IMG/VR virus record: IMGVR_UViG_3300036944_000273
Span: 1-64,000 of that record
From: a virus
DNA length: 64,000 nucleotides
Direction: 5' to 3' (one strand)
The position numbers and the translations under genes were made by a program. Below are positions 8,996 through 18,761 of the stretch, piece after piece. The notes under the pieces were generated by a model that worked only from the letters and a program-made list of their open reading frames with translations, searched no databases and was not told where the DNA came from. Each line of letters opens with the position of its first letter. Position 1 is the first letter of the stretch.

Positions 8996-10411
8996 ATGGC
9001 TGGATCAGTTCAAAGTACCCCAGGCTTTGCTTTACAACCGTCAGCGGTAAAAGCTACATTGCCTACAAACTACATTACTAACTTCGACTTCATGAATCAG
9101 TATCTTCCAGATACTTACGAGAAGGAATTCGAGCGTTATGGTAATCGCTCTATTGCATCTTTCTTACGTTTAGTAGGAGCTGAGATGCCGTCTAACTCTG
9201 ACTTAATCAAATGGGCAGAGCAAGGACGTTTACACACTAAGTACACTAACGTGACTACTGATGGCGTTGTTGGAGACAACACTGCTACTTGGACTGTTAA
9301 TGATGCTAACGTGACAGTTAACTTCCGTGTTAACCAAACTGTATTCTTATCAGCTAACGCTGGGGCTGCTTCTGATCGTGCGGTTATTACTGCAGTTGAT
9401 GCTGCTAACAACACTTTCGATGTAGCTTACTACTCAGCTGATGGTCAAGCTATCGCTGCTGCTGCTGCTTCTACTGCTTTCGTTTACGGTTCTGAATTCA
9501 CTAAGGGTTCTACTGGTATGATTGGTTCTTTGGAATCTGAAGATGTATTCTTCGAGAACAAGCCTATCATCATCAAGGACAAGTACACTGTATCTGGTTC
9601 TGACATGGCTCAAATCGGATGGGTTGAAGTAACTTCTGAGAATGGTGCTACTGGATACTTATGGTACATCAAATCTGAGCACGAGACTCGTTTACGTTTC
9701 GAAGATTACTTAGAGATGTCAATGGTTGAGGGTGTTCCTGCAGAAGCTGGTTCAGGTGCTTTGACTTACTTGACAGTTGCTGCTTCTCAAGTACAACCTG
9801 GTGCTGCTGGTACTGAAGGTTTATTTGATGCAGTTGCTACTCGTGGTAACGTATGGTCAGGTGGTAACCCATCTACTTTGTCAGACTTCGATTCAATCAT
9901 TCAACGTCTTGACAAGCAAGGAGCTATCCAAGAGAACGTAATTTTCTTGAACCGTCAATTCTCATTCGATATCGATGATATGTTGGCTTCTCAAAACTCT
10001 TACGGTGCTAACGGTACTTCTTACGGTTTGTTCGACAACGATGAGAACATGGCTTTGAACTTAGGTTTCAAAGGCTTCAAGCGTGGTTATGACTTCTACA
10101 AGACTGACTGGAAATACTTGAACGATGCAACTCTTCGTGGTGGAATCGTAGGTGGAGCTATCAACGGTATCTTGGTACCTGCAGGTTCTACTACAGTTTA
10201 CGATCAAATCTTAGGTAAAAACGCTAAACGTCCGTTCTTACACGTTCGTTACCGTGCTTCTGAGACCGAAGATCGTCGTTACAAGACTTGGATCACAGGT
10301 TCTGCTGGTGGTGCTCAAACTAGCGACCTAGATGCAATGGAGGTTAACTTCTTATCTGAGCGTGCATTATGTACACTTGGTGCGAACAACTTCTTCTTGT
10401 TCGAAGCATAG
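8996..10411 (+). CDS. Major capsid protein
   Basis: The protein has 471 aa. It lies between the scaffold gene and a strong terminator, which is the usual capsid position. Codon use differs sharply from the neighbours, with mostly GCT, GGT, ACT, TCT, CGT and AAC, as expected for the most expressed gene. The protein is Ala/Gly/Thr-rich with no Cys in the first 440 residues, and an inserted region about 80-170 could form a surface domain. An HK97 fold is expected for this class but cannot be shown from sequence alone. Confidence 0.85.
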   Translation: MAGSVQSTPGFALQPSAVKATLPTNYITNFDFMNQYLPDTYEKEFERYGNRSIASFLRLVGAEMPSNSDLIKWAEQGRLHTKYTNVTTDGVVGDNTATWTVNDANVTVNFRVNQTVFLSANAGAASDRAVITAVDAANNTFDVAYYSADGQAIAAAAASTAFVYGSEFTKGSTGMIGSLESEDVFFENKPIIIKDKYTVSGSDMAQIGWVEVTSENGATGYLWYIKSEHETRLRFEDYLEMSMVEGVPAEAGSGALTYLTVAASQVQPGAAGTEGLFDAVATRGNVWSGGNPSTLSDFDSIIQRLDKQGAIQENVIFLNRQFSFDIDDMLASQNSYGANGTSYGLFDNDENMALNLGFKGFKRGYDFYKTDWKYLNDATLRGGIVGGAINGILVPAGSTTVYDQILGKNAKRPFLHVRYRASETEDRRYKTWITGSAGGAQTSDLDAMEVNFLSERALCTLGANNFFLFEA

Positions 10412-10420
10412 TAAAATATT

Positions 10421-10448
10421 GGGGAGGAGAAATCCTCCCCTTATTTAT
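10421..10448 (+). terminator. Terminator after major capsid gene
   Basis: A perfect 8-bp stem, GGGGAGGA / TCCTCCCC, with a GAAA tetraloop is followed by TTATTTATTTTT. It lies 9 bases after the capsid stop. Confidence 0.9.
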
Positions 10449-10472
10449 TTTTAAAATTTAAATTATAATCAA

Positions 10473-11216
10473 ATGTCAAAATTAACAATCGAGGACAAGG
10501 TCTATGTCCTTAAAAGAAAATCATTCCCAATGTCTTTGATGTTGTCATCAAAAAACACTTCTCGTAAACCATTATTGTGGTTCGATGAAGAGACAGGACA
10601 GAATCGCCCATTGCGTTACGCAACAAATCAGAAGTCCCCATTTGAAGATGAGCAAGATGGCCACGCTATCTTAGAACCAATTGTCTTTGAAGACGGGTTA
10701 CTAACTGTACCAAAAAATAATCAAGTATTACAAAAGTTCTTAGCACTTCACCCAGAAAATGGCGTGATTTACGAAGAGGTAGATACTAAGAGAGATGCAT
10801 CTGCACAGATTGACTGGATGAACATCCAATTAGATTCACAGATTGCAGCTCGTAACTTAGACTTAGCTACTAAAGAAGCTATCGGCCGTATCCTATTAGG
10901 TGCTCGTGTTGATAAATTATCTAGCGAAGAATTGAACCGTGATATCTTAATGTATGCTCGTAACAATCCAAAAGAATTCTTAGACATGTTAGATGATCCG
11001 GAGTTGCGTTTACGTAACATCGCATCTAAATCTTTTCAAGAAGGCTTATTTGTATTAAAGAACAATAAGAGAGATATCTACTTTAATTTAAATGAGAATA
11101 AGAAAAAGCTAATGGGTATCCCATTTGGTGAGGATCACGTTAAATTACTGATGGCTTATTTACAAAGTGATGATGGTCTCGAATTGTATAAAATGATCGA
11201 GAAGAAATTCAAGTAA
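10473..11216 (+). CDS. Head-associated hypothetical protein
   Basis: The protein has 247 aa and no enzyme motif. It contains KPLLWFDEETG, an NQKSPFEDEQDG segment and a long helical C-terminal half (about 110-247). It is isolated between two terminators, just after the capsid gene, which suggests a separately controlled structural or head-completion protein. The function is unknown. Confidence 0.75.
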   Translation: MSKLTIEDKVYVLKRKSFPMSLMLSSKNTSRKPLLWFDEETGQNRPLRYATNQKSPFEDEQDGHAILEPIVFEDGLLTVPKNNQVLQKFLALHPENGVIYEEVDTKRDASAQIDWMNIQLDSQIAARNLDLATKEAIGRILLGARVDKLSSEELNRDILMYARNNPKEFLDMLDDPELRLRNIASKSFQEGLFVLKNNKRDIYFNLNENKKKLMGIPFGEDHVKLLMAYLQSDDGLELYKMIEKKFK

Positions 11217-11223
11217 CACTAAG

Positions 11224-11248
11224 GGAGGACAAAAGTCCTCCTTTTTTT
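11224..11248 (+). terminator. Terminator GGAGGAC/GTCCTCC
   Basis: A 7-bp perfect stem with an AAAA loop is followed by seven Ts. The T-run touches the next promoter box, so termination and re-initiation sit back to back. Confidence 0.9.
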
Positions 11249-11249
11249 A

Positions 11250-11257
11250 TATCTTTG
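11250..11257 (+). promoter_or_regulatory. -7 box TATCTTTG, leaderless candidate
   Basis: The sequence matches TAnnTTTG. Only 5 bases separate it from the ATG at 11263, so transcription would start at or next to the start codon. The upstream T-run could supply the -33 element. Confidence 0.55.
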
Positions 11258-11262
11258 TCATC

Positions 11263-11955
11263 ATGATAAATTCTATCCGAAACACCGTGATGTCCATTCT
11301 TAACAAGGATAATAATGGATATATAACTCCTGAGGAATTCAACTCGTTTGCAAAGCAAGCTCAGTTGGAAATCTTCAATCAATACTTCGTGGACTTTAAG
11401 AACTCTAAACTAGAGGATTTTAAAGGAATGGAATCATCTGGTTACTCTGACATAACTAAACAGATGGACCAAACCATTGACTATTTTTCTAAAAATGTGC
11501 CATTGACTTACGACTCAGGAACGCAAACATTTGCTATGCCTAGTGGATGGTTCTTGCTTAATGCATTGTATTATAACCAAAAAGAGATTGAGCACGTAGA
11601 CCAAAGAAATGTTTATAAATTGCTACAATCTAACTTAACGGCACCTAACGAATTGTACCCTGCATATGTTATGCAAGGGGACAGTATGACCGTTTATCCA
11701 TTAAGTATTATTAGTGGTGTTGAGACATATTATGTTCGATATCCATATGATCCAAAATGGACATATACATTAGTTAACGGTAGCCCATTGTTTAATCAGT
11801 CGGCTAATGACTATCAAGATTTTGAATTAACAGATTCAGATTTTCCTAAACTTGTTATTAAGATTTGCGAATACGCTGGTACAAGTATCAGAGAACAGGA
11901 AGTTGTTGCAAACTCTAAACAGCAAGAAGTTTACATGGATCAAATGGCACAATAA
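11263..11955 (+). CDS. Neck/connector protein with EF-hand-like loop
   Basis: The protein has 230 aa. Residues 14-25 (NKDNNGYITPEE) match the spacing of an EF-hand calcium loop: N, D, N, Gly at 6, Ile at 8 and Glu at 12. The rest is a mixed fold with no enzyme signature. Position after the head genes and a TAATG overlap with the next gene suggest a ring or head-to-tail connector subunit, as in crAss-like and P22-like podoviruses. Whether calcium is bound is unknown. Confidence 0.65.
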   Translation: MINSIRNTVMSILNKDNNGYITPEEFNSFAKQAQLEIFNQYFVDFKNSKLEDFKGMESSGYSDITKQMDQTIDYFSKNVPLTYDSGTQTFAMPSGWFLLNALYYNQKEIEHVDQRNVYKLLQSNLTAPNELYPAYVMQGDSMTVYPLSIISGVETYYVRYPYDPKWTYTLVNGSPLFNQSANDYQDFELTDSDFPKLVIKICEYAGTSIREQEVVANSKQQEVYMDQMAQ

Positions 11956-12851
11956 TGAATCAAGAACAATATTACACCAATGACGGGGTTACACCTACGG
12001 ATGCAAATTGGGGAACATATCAGAATGTAACATTAAAGGAGGTTGTTAATAACTTCCAATTAATGTATATGGATGATGGCGATTTATTGAATAATATCAG
12101 CCGTTACAAGATTTTATTTCATGCAAAGCGTGCAATTCAAGAATTGCAATACGACGGCAATCGTCAAGTAAATGTTTTGCAACTAGAGGTAGGTGACAAT
12201 TTAAAATTTGTCTTGCCTCCAGACTATGTTAACTGGGTTCGTATCTCACTATTTTGCGGAGGCGTACTTTACCCTATGCATGAGAATTTGCAAGCTAACT
12301 CTGCTACAGAATTCTTGCAAGACCAATACTATAACATTCTTTTTGATGAGGATGGAAATGCTCTAATTGGTACATCTAAGTTAGACGAGTCTCGTCTTAT
12401 TGGCTTGAACCAATGCTACTGTGAGCAGAACGATCAGTGGGGATGGTACTTGGATGGCTTGTGGTATTTTAATTACCCAGGTGGTCAGTATTATGGCTTA
12501 AACACAGAGGCTGCTACAGCTAATCCTACTTTTACAATTAATAAAGTAGAAGGTGTAATTAACTTTAGCACAGGCGTTCATCGTCAGTCAGTTGTAGTTG
12601 AATATATCTCTGACGGCTTATATGGCTTAACAGATGAGGAAATTCCTGTGCCAAAATTGGCAGAAGAGTTTATTTATTCTTATATTAAATGGGCAATTTT
12701 AAATACAAAGGCAAATCAGCCTGAGTACGTTATTAATAGAGCACGTAAAGAAAAGGTTTCTAATTGGAGAAACGCTAAAATCAGATTAAGTAATTTACAT
12801 CCTGGCCGATTGTTAATGAATATGAGAGGTCAATCTAAGTGGATAAAATAA
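11955..12851 (+). CDS. Probable tail-tube or ring protein
   Basis: The protein has 298 aa and is rich in Tyr and Trp. It has a helical start and end (a conserved-looking VINRARKEKVSNWRNAKIR near the C-terminus), which fits a gp4/gp11-like gatekeeper or ring protein. It abuts the next, giant tail gene directly with zero spacing. The function is inferred from position. Confidence 0.65.
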   Translation: MNQEQYYTNDGVTPTDANWGTYQNVTLKEVVNNFQLMYMDDGDLLNNISRYKILFHAKRAIQELQYDGNRQVNVLQLEVGDNLKFVLPPDYVNWVRISLFCGGVLYPMHENLQANSATEFLQDQYYNILFDEDGNALIGTSKLDESRLIGLNQCYCEQNDQWGWYLDGLWYFNYPGGQYYGLNTEAATANPTFTINKVEGVINFSTGVHRQSVVVEYISDGLYGLTDEEIPVPKLAEEFIYSYIKWAILNTKANQPEYVINRARKEKVSNWRNAKIRLSNLHPGRLLMNMRGQSKWIK

Positions 12852-15800
12852 ATGGCTGAGTTACAAAGGAACTTCCTACAGGGTATAATGAACAAGGATT
12901 TAGATCCTCACTTTTTACCCGATGGACAATATCGTGATGCATTAAATATTATCGTTGGAGACTCTGATGGGCAATACGTTGCTATCGAAGGATCTAACAA
13001 TGGTGCTGCACAAAACTATCTAGGAAATACCTTAATGAACTCGGCATTAGGTTTGACTAATGCAAAATGCATTGGGTCATTAGCCTATGACGCTTCCAAC
13101 CTTATTTATTGGTTAGTTGCTGCAGATAATGCAGATGCTATTTATGAATACAATGAGGCATTAGATTTAACTACAATTGTATTAAAAGCCACAAAAGCTA
13201 CACCTACTACACCGTCATTGTTGAATTTCAATAAGACGTTTTACGTAACAGGTATTAATTATATCAATGGTTTATTATTCTGGACGGATAACTATAATCC
13301 TCCAAGAAGAATTAATATTGAGCGTGCAAAAAACTATGGTGTTGATAATTTTACTGAAGATGACATCAGTGTTATTCTAGCACCACCATTAGATGCCCCA
13401 GCTATTGAATTATCCAATACAGGAGATTCGAACAATTTAGAAGATAAATTTCTTTACTTTGCGTATCGCTATAAATATATTGATAATGAGTATAGTGCTT
13501 TGTCTCCATTTTCTCCGGTAGCTTTTTTTCCAAAGCAATTTGCTTATGACTATGGTGTGTCTGAGAACATATCCATGACAAATTATTTTAATACAGTTAC
13601 TTTGACTTATGACAGAGGTGGCGATAATGTTATTGAAGTTCAGCTCGTTTATAAAGACACAAGAAGTCTAAATGCATATATTATAGATAATATTCAAACA
13701 AGAACTTTATCTTCTTCTCAATCTCAAACATATCAATTTAAAAACAATAAAGTTTATTCAATACTTGATGCAGATCAAGTAAATAGACTTTTTGATAATG
13801 TGCCATTAAAAGCTAAGTCACAAGAATTAATTGGTAGCCGTTTAATTTATGGTAACTATACACAGTTTTTTAATTTGGTCAATTGTATTGGTGAGCCAAT
13901 AAATCCTGTGTTTAATTTATCATTAACTGATGAAATTATATCAGATAATATTCCAAAGCCTACATTTAAGAGTAATAGAGATTACGAAATTGGTTTAGTG
14001 TATCTAGATGATTATGGAAGAAGTACGACAGTCGTTATACCTGAAGGCGATAATACTACTGATCTTACAAATACCATTTTTATTCCAGCAGAAAATGCCA
14101 ATGTAGCTAATAACATTCGTGTTACAATAGACAAGAATTTTGAGCCACCTTGTTTTGCTACATATTATCGTTTTTATATAAAACAAAATAAGCAGGATTA
14201 CTATAACGTATTTCCATTGACTTATTTTACAGAAGGTCAATTTAAATGGTTCCTAATTAACCAAGCTGATGTAGATAAGATATCAGTTGGTTCTTATGTT
14301 TATTTAAAGAATTCATCTAATGTATCAAAAGATGTTCAATTTAAAATATTAGATATTGAAAGTAAGTCGGCTAACTTTTTAGATAATGATAATATACAAC
14401 CTGCTGGCGTATATTTTAAAGTAAAGATATCAAGCAGTGTATTGCCAGATGTATTTACTTATTATGGATATGGCTCTAGAACAGGATCAACAGATCCAGT
14501 AACAGGTGATTTTCAGGTAGCCGAAGAAACAATATTTTACGGTGTAGGTCTAAATAACTTAGAGACATCAAATGGGAATATTTATTCTACAACAATTCCT
14601 TCAGGTAAACCAAATGTAGATGCAAGATTTTATGTAGAGATAAATGGATCTGGAACTCCGGATACATACAGATACTACGTTATGTTTGGCGGTAGTGGAA
14701 AGAAATTAGTTGCTTCGGGGATAAATATTGTTGCTGGAGTTGATGCTGTATTGACATATACGGGTCCAGTCGAATCTTTGACAATATATGGTAATTATAC
14801 AGTAACAATATCTTGTACGGTTAGATTTGATACAAGTACAGGACACACTACAGGTGACTATTGGGTAGTTAATTGTCGTGCTTCATTTGGCACATTTACA
14901 GGACCAATTAATATATTTGGTGGAATAGCAATACTTAGCACATCTACTTGGGCTGCTGTATATGTTACTACACAAAGTTGGACTCTTAGTTCTTTGACTA
15001 GTAGTGTTCGTCCTGTTTACCCTGGAGCTATTTTAAAATTTGCAGTTCAATATGGCTCAACAGGAACTAAATTAGAAAAACAATTTATATCTAGTGCTTA
15101 TTACGCAAATATTGAAGAATGGTTTATTGAGGATAATGCATATATCAATTTTAGCATTTTAGATAATGGTAGTAAGGATGTAAACTTTAGAAGAATACAA
15201 AATCTTCCAGTAAATACTTCTTCTCAGACAGGTACTCAAGGTGGTTCAATATCTGGTGATAGTTTAGTTTATCCAATGGCAATGTTTATTGGACCTGATT
15301 TTAATACTACAGCACCAGATTATTTCTTTGCTTCTTTAAATGTAGTTCAACAATCAATTTCAACTGTGTTTGAAACTGTTCCTGTTGATTTTAATCAAGA
15401 TGTTTATTACGAGCTATCGGATACTTTTGCTATTATAGATGGAGTTCATACAGGTAATTATCAAAATCAAATATTACCTGATCCTGATGTAATACCTCCA
15501 GTAACAGGACAGTCTGCTATTGTTGATTTAAATACATTTACACAGAATTCAAACTTCAATGCTTTTGCATGGGGTAATAATGTCGAAAGCTATAGAATTA
15601 GAGACGACTATAACGCAGCTACAATGGAGTTTAGCCCTAGAGCTAACTCTACTATCGAAGGATATGAACAGCAAACTCTTGTTCAAGCTTTAACATATAG
15701 TGGTGTTTACCAACAAACAACTGCATTAAATAGACTCAATGAGTTTAACTTATCACTTGGTAACTTTAAATACTTAGATAGATTCTTTGGATCTATTCAA

Positions 15801-18743
15801 AAGTTATATGCAAGAGATACTGACTTAGTTGTATTCCAAGAGAATAAAATATCTAAGGTATTATATGGTAAAAACTTATTAAGCGATTCTACAGGAGGAG
15901 GTACAATTGCTTCTATTCCTGAAGTACTTGGTACGCAGATTGCCTACTTAGGTGAATATGGGATTAGTAATAATCCTGAGAGCTTTGCTATATGGGGTAA
16001 TGATTTATTCTTTACTGATACTAGAAGAGCAGCAGTCTTAAAACTTGCTGAGAACGGATTGTTTGAGATATCATCTGATGGTATGAAGAACTGGTTTAAA
16101 GCAAACTTGGATAATAATACTCAAAAACTTGGAATATTTGATCCATACTTTGAGCATTATGTTTTATCTAACAATGATGTTTCTGTAAACTATTGTGTAT
16201 TTGATGTGAATGAGCAAGATGTTGATTTTGCTAAAGAAGCAAAAACAAATGTATATGCATTTACGGTAGATTCAAATAATGAATGGTATATCACAGTGCC
16301 TACTAATGATTGGTTAACATTAAGTACATTATATGGTAATGATACGACATTAATTTATTATAGTGCCACTGCTAATACAGGTAACATTCGTAACCTAACA
16401 GTTACAGTTCAAGGATGTGGTGGAACAAGAAATATTATATTTAATCAGGCTAGTGGAGTAACTACCACTACAACTACAACCACATCTGGACCTACCACTA
16501 CAACTACAACCACCACTGGTGGACCAACTACAACTACAACGACTACTACACAGATACCTGTATGGTATAGATTAATATCTTGTATTAATGGAGATATAGT
16601 TAACTCCATTAGCTATCCTGTAGATTCATTCTCAATTGGAGATATTGTTGAATTTGGTGGAGCTTATTTTACAGTTGATTTACAATTATTTTCTAATCCA
16701 GGTGGTCCGTTAATACCAATCACATCAACAGTATTTACAAGTTGTCCTCCTCCTACTACAACAACTACAACAACCACACATGCACCGTATGTGTTAGAAG
16801 TTGCTCCTTGTGGAGGTGGGACTAATTACTTTATTACACTTGCTAGTGGGTTAAGTTATCCTGTTGGATTTGCTTTGGTATTACAAAAGACAGGTGTGCC
16901 TGCTTTCCCAGGTAATATTTGTTATGAAGTGTTAAATGCTGACTCTCCTACTACACCTGATTATTTAGCTGTAAATGTAGTTGGCGAATCATTATCTTGT
17001 GCAAGTTGTGTTCCACCGACTACAACCACTACAACTACAACTACGTTACCGCCAGTTTGGTATCAAATGACCGCATGTTCTAATGGAGATACTGTTAATT
17101 CACAACAATATACTTTAGGCTCATTTTCAGTTGGACAAATTGTTGAATTTGGTGGAGCTTACTTTACTATTGTTTCTGAATTATATGCAAATCCTGGTGG
17201 ATCTCAAATACCAATTACTTTAACAGGGTTAACTAGTTGTCCCGCAACAACTACTACTACCACAACTACTACTCATGCACCTTACGTATTGGAAGTTGCA
17301 CCTTGTGGAGGTGGTACAAACTATTTCATTACATTGTCTAGCGGACTAAGTTATCCTGTAGGATTTGCATTGGTTCTTGAGAAGACAGGTGTTCCTGCAT
17401 TCCCGGGCAATATTTGTTATGAAGTGTTAAATGCTGACTCTGCTGCCACACCTGATTACTTGGCAGTTAATGTTGTAAGTCAATCATTGTCGTGTGCCAG
17501 TTGTGTACCTGCTACTACAACTACAACTACTACGACTACCTTAGCTCCTGTTTGGTATAGAACTACTTCTTGTGCTGACGGGTCTACAGTATATACAACA
17601 CAGCGTACAATTGGAACATTTGCAATAAATGACCGATTGACTTTTGGTGGGGCATTCTTTGTGGTTGCACAAGAGTTAACTACTAATCCAGGCGGCTCTC
17701 AAATTGAAATGACAGGTACTGGATTAACAGGGTGTCCTGCAACTACAACGACCACAACTACTACTACTCTGCCTCCAATGTCGTTTACTTATTCGACTTC
17801 TTGTGCTGGCGGAGAAGGAACTGGAGTTATAACTATTAATAGTATATCAGGCGGTACAGGAACAGGATACCAATACAGTATTCAGCCTACTCCTGGGACA
17901 TGGTTTAACTATCCTGCAACTAATCAATTGACGGGCTTAGGAAACGGAACGTATACTGTTGCGGCTAGAGATAGTGTTGGTAATGGGACAAGTACACCTG
18001 GTATATCTATATCTTGTATAACTCCTACGACTACTACAACGACATTAGCTCCTACTACTACGACTACAACTTGTACTCCAAATGGTACTTTATTATCTAC
18101 GTTCTGTTCAGGGTTTGATTTGATTGGGGTTTATGCTAATGGTTCTTGTGGTACTTATAACTCAGTTATTCAGTTTAACTCACCTAGCTGTGGATATGTA
18201 ACTCCTACAACAACTACTACTTGTACGCCAAATGGTACATTGTTATCAACTTATTGTTCAGGTGTTAACTTGGTTGGAGTTTATGCAAATGGTTCTTGTG
18301 GAACTTTTGATTCGATTATAGAATACAATTCTCCAAGTTGTGGATATGTGCCACCAACAACTACAACAACTTGTACTCCAAGTGGTACTTTATTATCTAC
18401 ATTCTGCTCAGGATTTGATTTGATTGGAGTATATGCTAACGGAAGTTGTGGTACTTACAATTCACCAATAGAGTTTAATTCGCCAAGTTGTGGATATGTA
18501 GCACCAACAACAACCACAGCTGCACCTACTACTACTACTACTACCGTTCCTCCTGCTGCATGTTATACTTATAATTGGGTTTGTGATAATGGCTTTGGAG
18601 CACCTTGCGATTTAAGTTGGACAAATTGCGATGGTAGTCCTGGTAGTGATTTTGTATCAGATGGTTCAGGAGGATCTGTATGTGCCCAAGTTGATACCTT
18701 TGGTATAGGAAATGGTTCTTGGACTCAAGGAGGAAGTTGCTAA
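12852..18743 (+). CDS. Giant tail-hub/adhesin protein: stabilisation part, BACON, SprB repeat, poly-Thr-linked modules
   Basis: The protein has 1963 aa. Residues 1-1115 resemble a tail hub or stabilisation protein; the start (GIMNKDLDPHFLPDGQYRDALN) is the form seen in P22 gp10-like proteins. Residues 1116-1203 form a BACON-type domain (NEWYITVPTNDWLTLS, GGTRNIIFNQAS). From 1204 on, poly-Thr linkers of 5-10 residues join modules: three A (VWYR..SC), two nearly identical B (VLEVAPCGGG), one SprB-like repeat (about 1644-1721), three nearly identical Cys-rich D (about 1740-1883) and a unique Cys-rich end. The modules carry paired Cys, suggesting disulfides. It probably projects from the tail and binds surface glycans. 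Two glycosyltransferases follow it. Confidence 0.85.
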   Translation: MAELQRNFLQGIMNKDLDPHFLPDGQYRDALNIIVGDSDGQYVAIEGSNNGAAQNYLGNTLMNSALGLTNAKCIGSLAYDASNLIYWLVAADNADAIYEYNEALDLTTIVLKATKATPTTPSLLNFNKTFYVTGINYINGLLFWTDNYNPPRRINIERAKNYGVDNFTEDDISVILAPPLDAPAIELSNTGDSNNLEDKFLYFAYRYKYIDNEYSALSPFSPVAFFPKQFAYDYGVSENISMTNYFNTVTLTYDRGGDNVIEVQLVYKDTRSLNAYIIDNIQTRTLSSSQSQTYQFKNNKVYSILDADQVNRLFDNVPLKAKSQELIGSRLIYGNYTQFFNLVNCIGEPINPVFNLSLTDEIISDNIPKPTFKSNRDYEIGLVYLDDYGRSTTVVIPEGDNTTDLTNTIFIPAENANVANNIRVTIDKNFEPPCFATYYRFYIKQNKQDYYNVFPLTYFTEGQFKWFLINQADVDKISVGSYVYLKNSSNVSKDVQFKILDIESKSANFLDNDNIQPAGVYFKVKISSSVLPDVFTYYGYGSRTGSTDPVTGDFQVAEETIFYGVGLNNLETSNGNIYSTTIPSGKPNVDARFYVEINGSGTPDTYRYYVMFGGSGKKLVASGINIVAGVDAVLTYTGPVESLTIYGNYTVTISCTVRFDTSTGHTTGDYWVVNCRASFGTFTGPINIFGGIAILSTSTWAAVYVTTQSWTLSSLTSSVRPVYPGAILKFAVQYGSTGTKLEKQFISSAYYANIEEWFIEDNAYINFSILDNGSKDVNFRRIQNLPVNTSSQTGTQGGSISGDSLVYPMAMFIGPDFNTTAPDYFFASLNVVQQSISTVFETVPVDFNQDVYYELSDTFAIIDGVHTGNYQNQILPDPDVIPPVTGQSAIVDLNTFTQNSNFNAFAWGNNVESYRIRDDYNAATMEFSPRANSTIEGYEQQTLVQALTYSGVYQQTTALNRLNEFNLSLGNFKYLDRFFGSIQKLYARDTDLVVFQENKISKVLYGKNLLSDSTGGGTIASIPEVLGTQIAYLGEYGISNNPESFAIWGNDLFFTDTRRAAVLKLAENGLFEISSDGMKNWFKANLDNNTQKLGIFDPYFEHYVLSNNDVSVNYCVFDVNEQDVDFAKEAKTNVYAFTVDSNNEWYITVPTNDWLTLSTLYGNDTTLIYYSATANTGNIRNLTVTVQGCGGTRNIIFNQASGVTTTTTTTTSGPTTTTTTTTGGPTTTTTTTTQIPVWYRLISCINGDIVNSISYPVDSFSIGDIVEFGGAYFTVDLQLFSNPGGPLIPITSTVFTSCPPPTTTTTTTTHAPYVLEVAPCGGGTNYFITLASGLSYPVGFALVLQKTGVPAFPGNICYEVLNADSPTTPDYLAVNVVGESLSCASCVPPTTTTTTTTTLPPVWYQMTACSNGDTVNSQQYTLGSFSVGQIVEFGGAYFTIVSELYANPGGSQIPITLTGLTSCPATTTTTTTTTHAPYVLEVAPCGGGTNYFITLSSGLSYPVGFALVLEKTGVPAFPGNICYEVLNADSAATPDYLAVNVVSQSLSCASCVPATTTTTTTTTLAPVWYRTTSCADGSTVYTTQRTIGTFAINDRLTFGGAFFVVAQELTTNPGGSQIEMTGTGLTGCPATTTTTTTTTLPPMSFTYSTSCAGGEGTGVITINSISGGTGTGYQYSIQPTPGTWFNYPATNQLTGLGNGTYTVAARDSVGNGTSTPGISISCITPTTTTTTLAPTTTTTTCTPNGTLLSTFCSGFDLIGVYANGSCGTYNSVIQFNSPSCGYVTPTTTTTCTPNGTLLSTYCSGVNLVGVYANGSCGTFDSIIEYNSPSCGYVPPTTTTTCTPSGTLLSTFCSGFDLIGVYANGSCGTYNSPIEFNSPSCGYVAPTTTTAAPTTTTTTVPPAACYTYNWVCDNGFGAPCDLSWTNCDGSPGSDFVSDGSGGSVCAQVDTFGIGNGSWTQGGSC
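16458..18545 (+). repeat. Repeated ACN-triplet (poly-Thr) tracts separating duplicated modules
   Basis: At least ten runs of five or more ACN codons occur, for example near 16461, 16493, 16522, 16756, 17018, 17246, 17513, 17741, 18028 and 18527. Between them two B modules (about 16785-17010 and 17275-17510) and three D modules (about 18072-18500) are near-copies. The repeats are coding and in frame. Confidence 0.9.
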
Positions 18744-18761
18744 AAAATAAAATAAAATAAA

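Noticed and set aside
16440-18545. CRISPR-like array
   Set aside because: The repeats are coding Thr codons and duplicated protein modules, not short spaced palindromic repeats with unique spacers.
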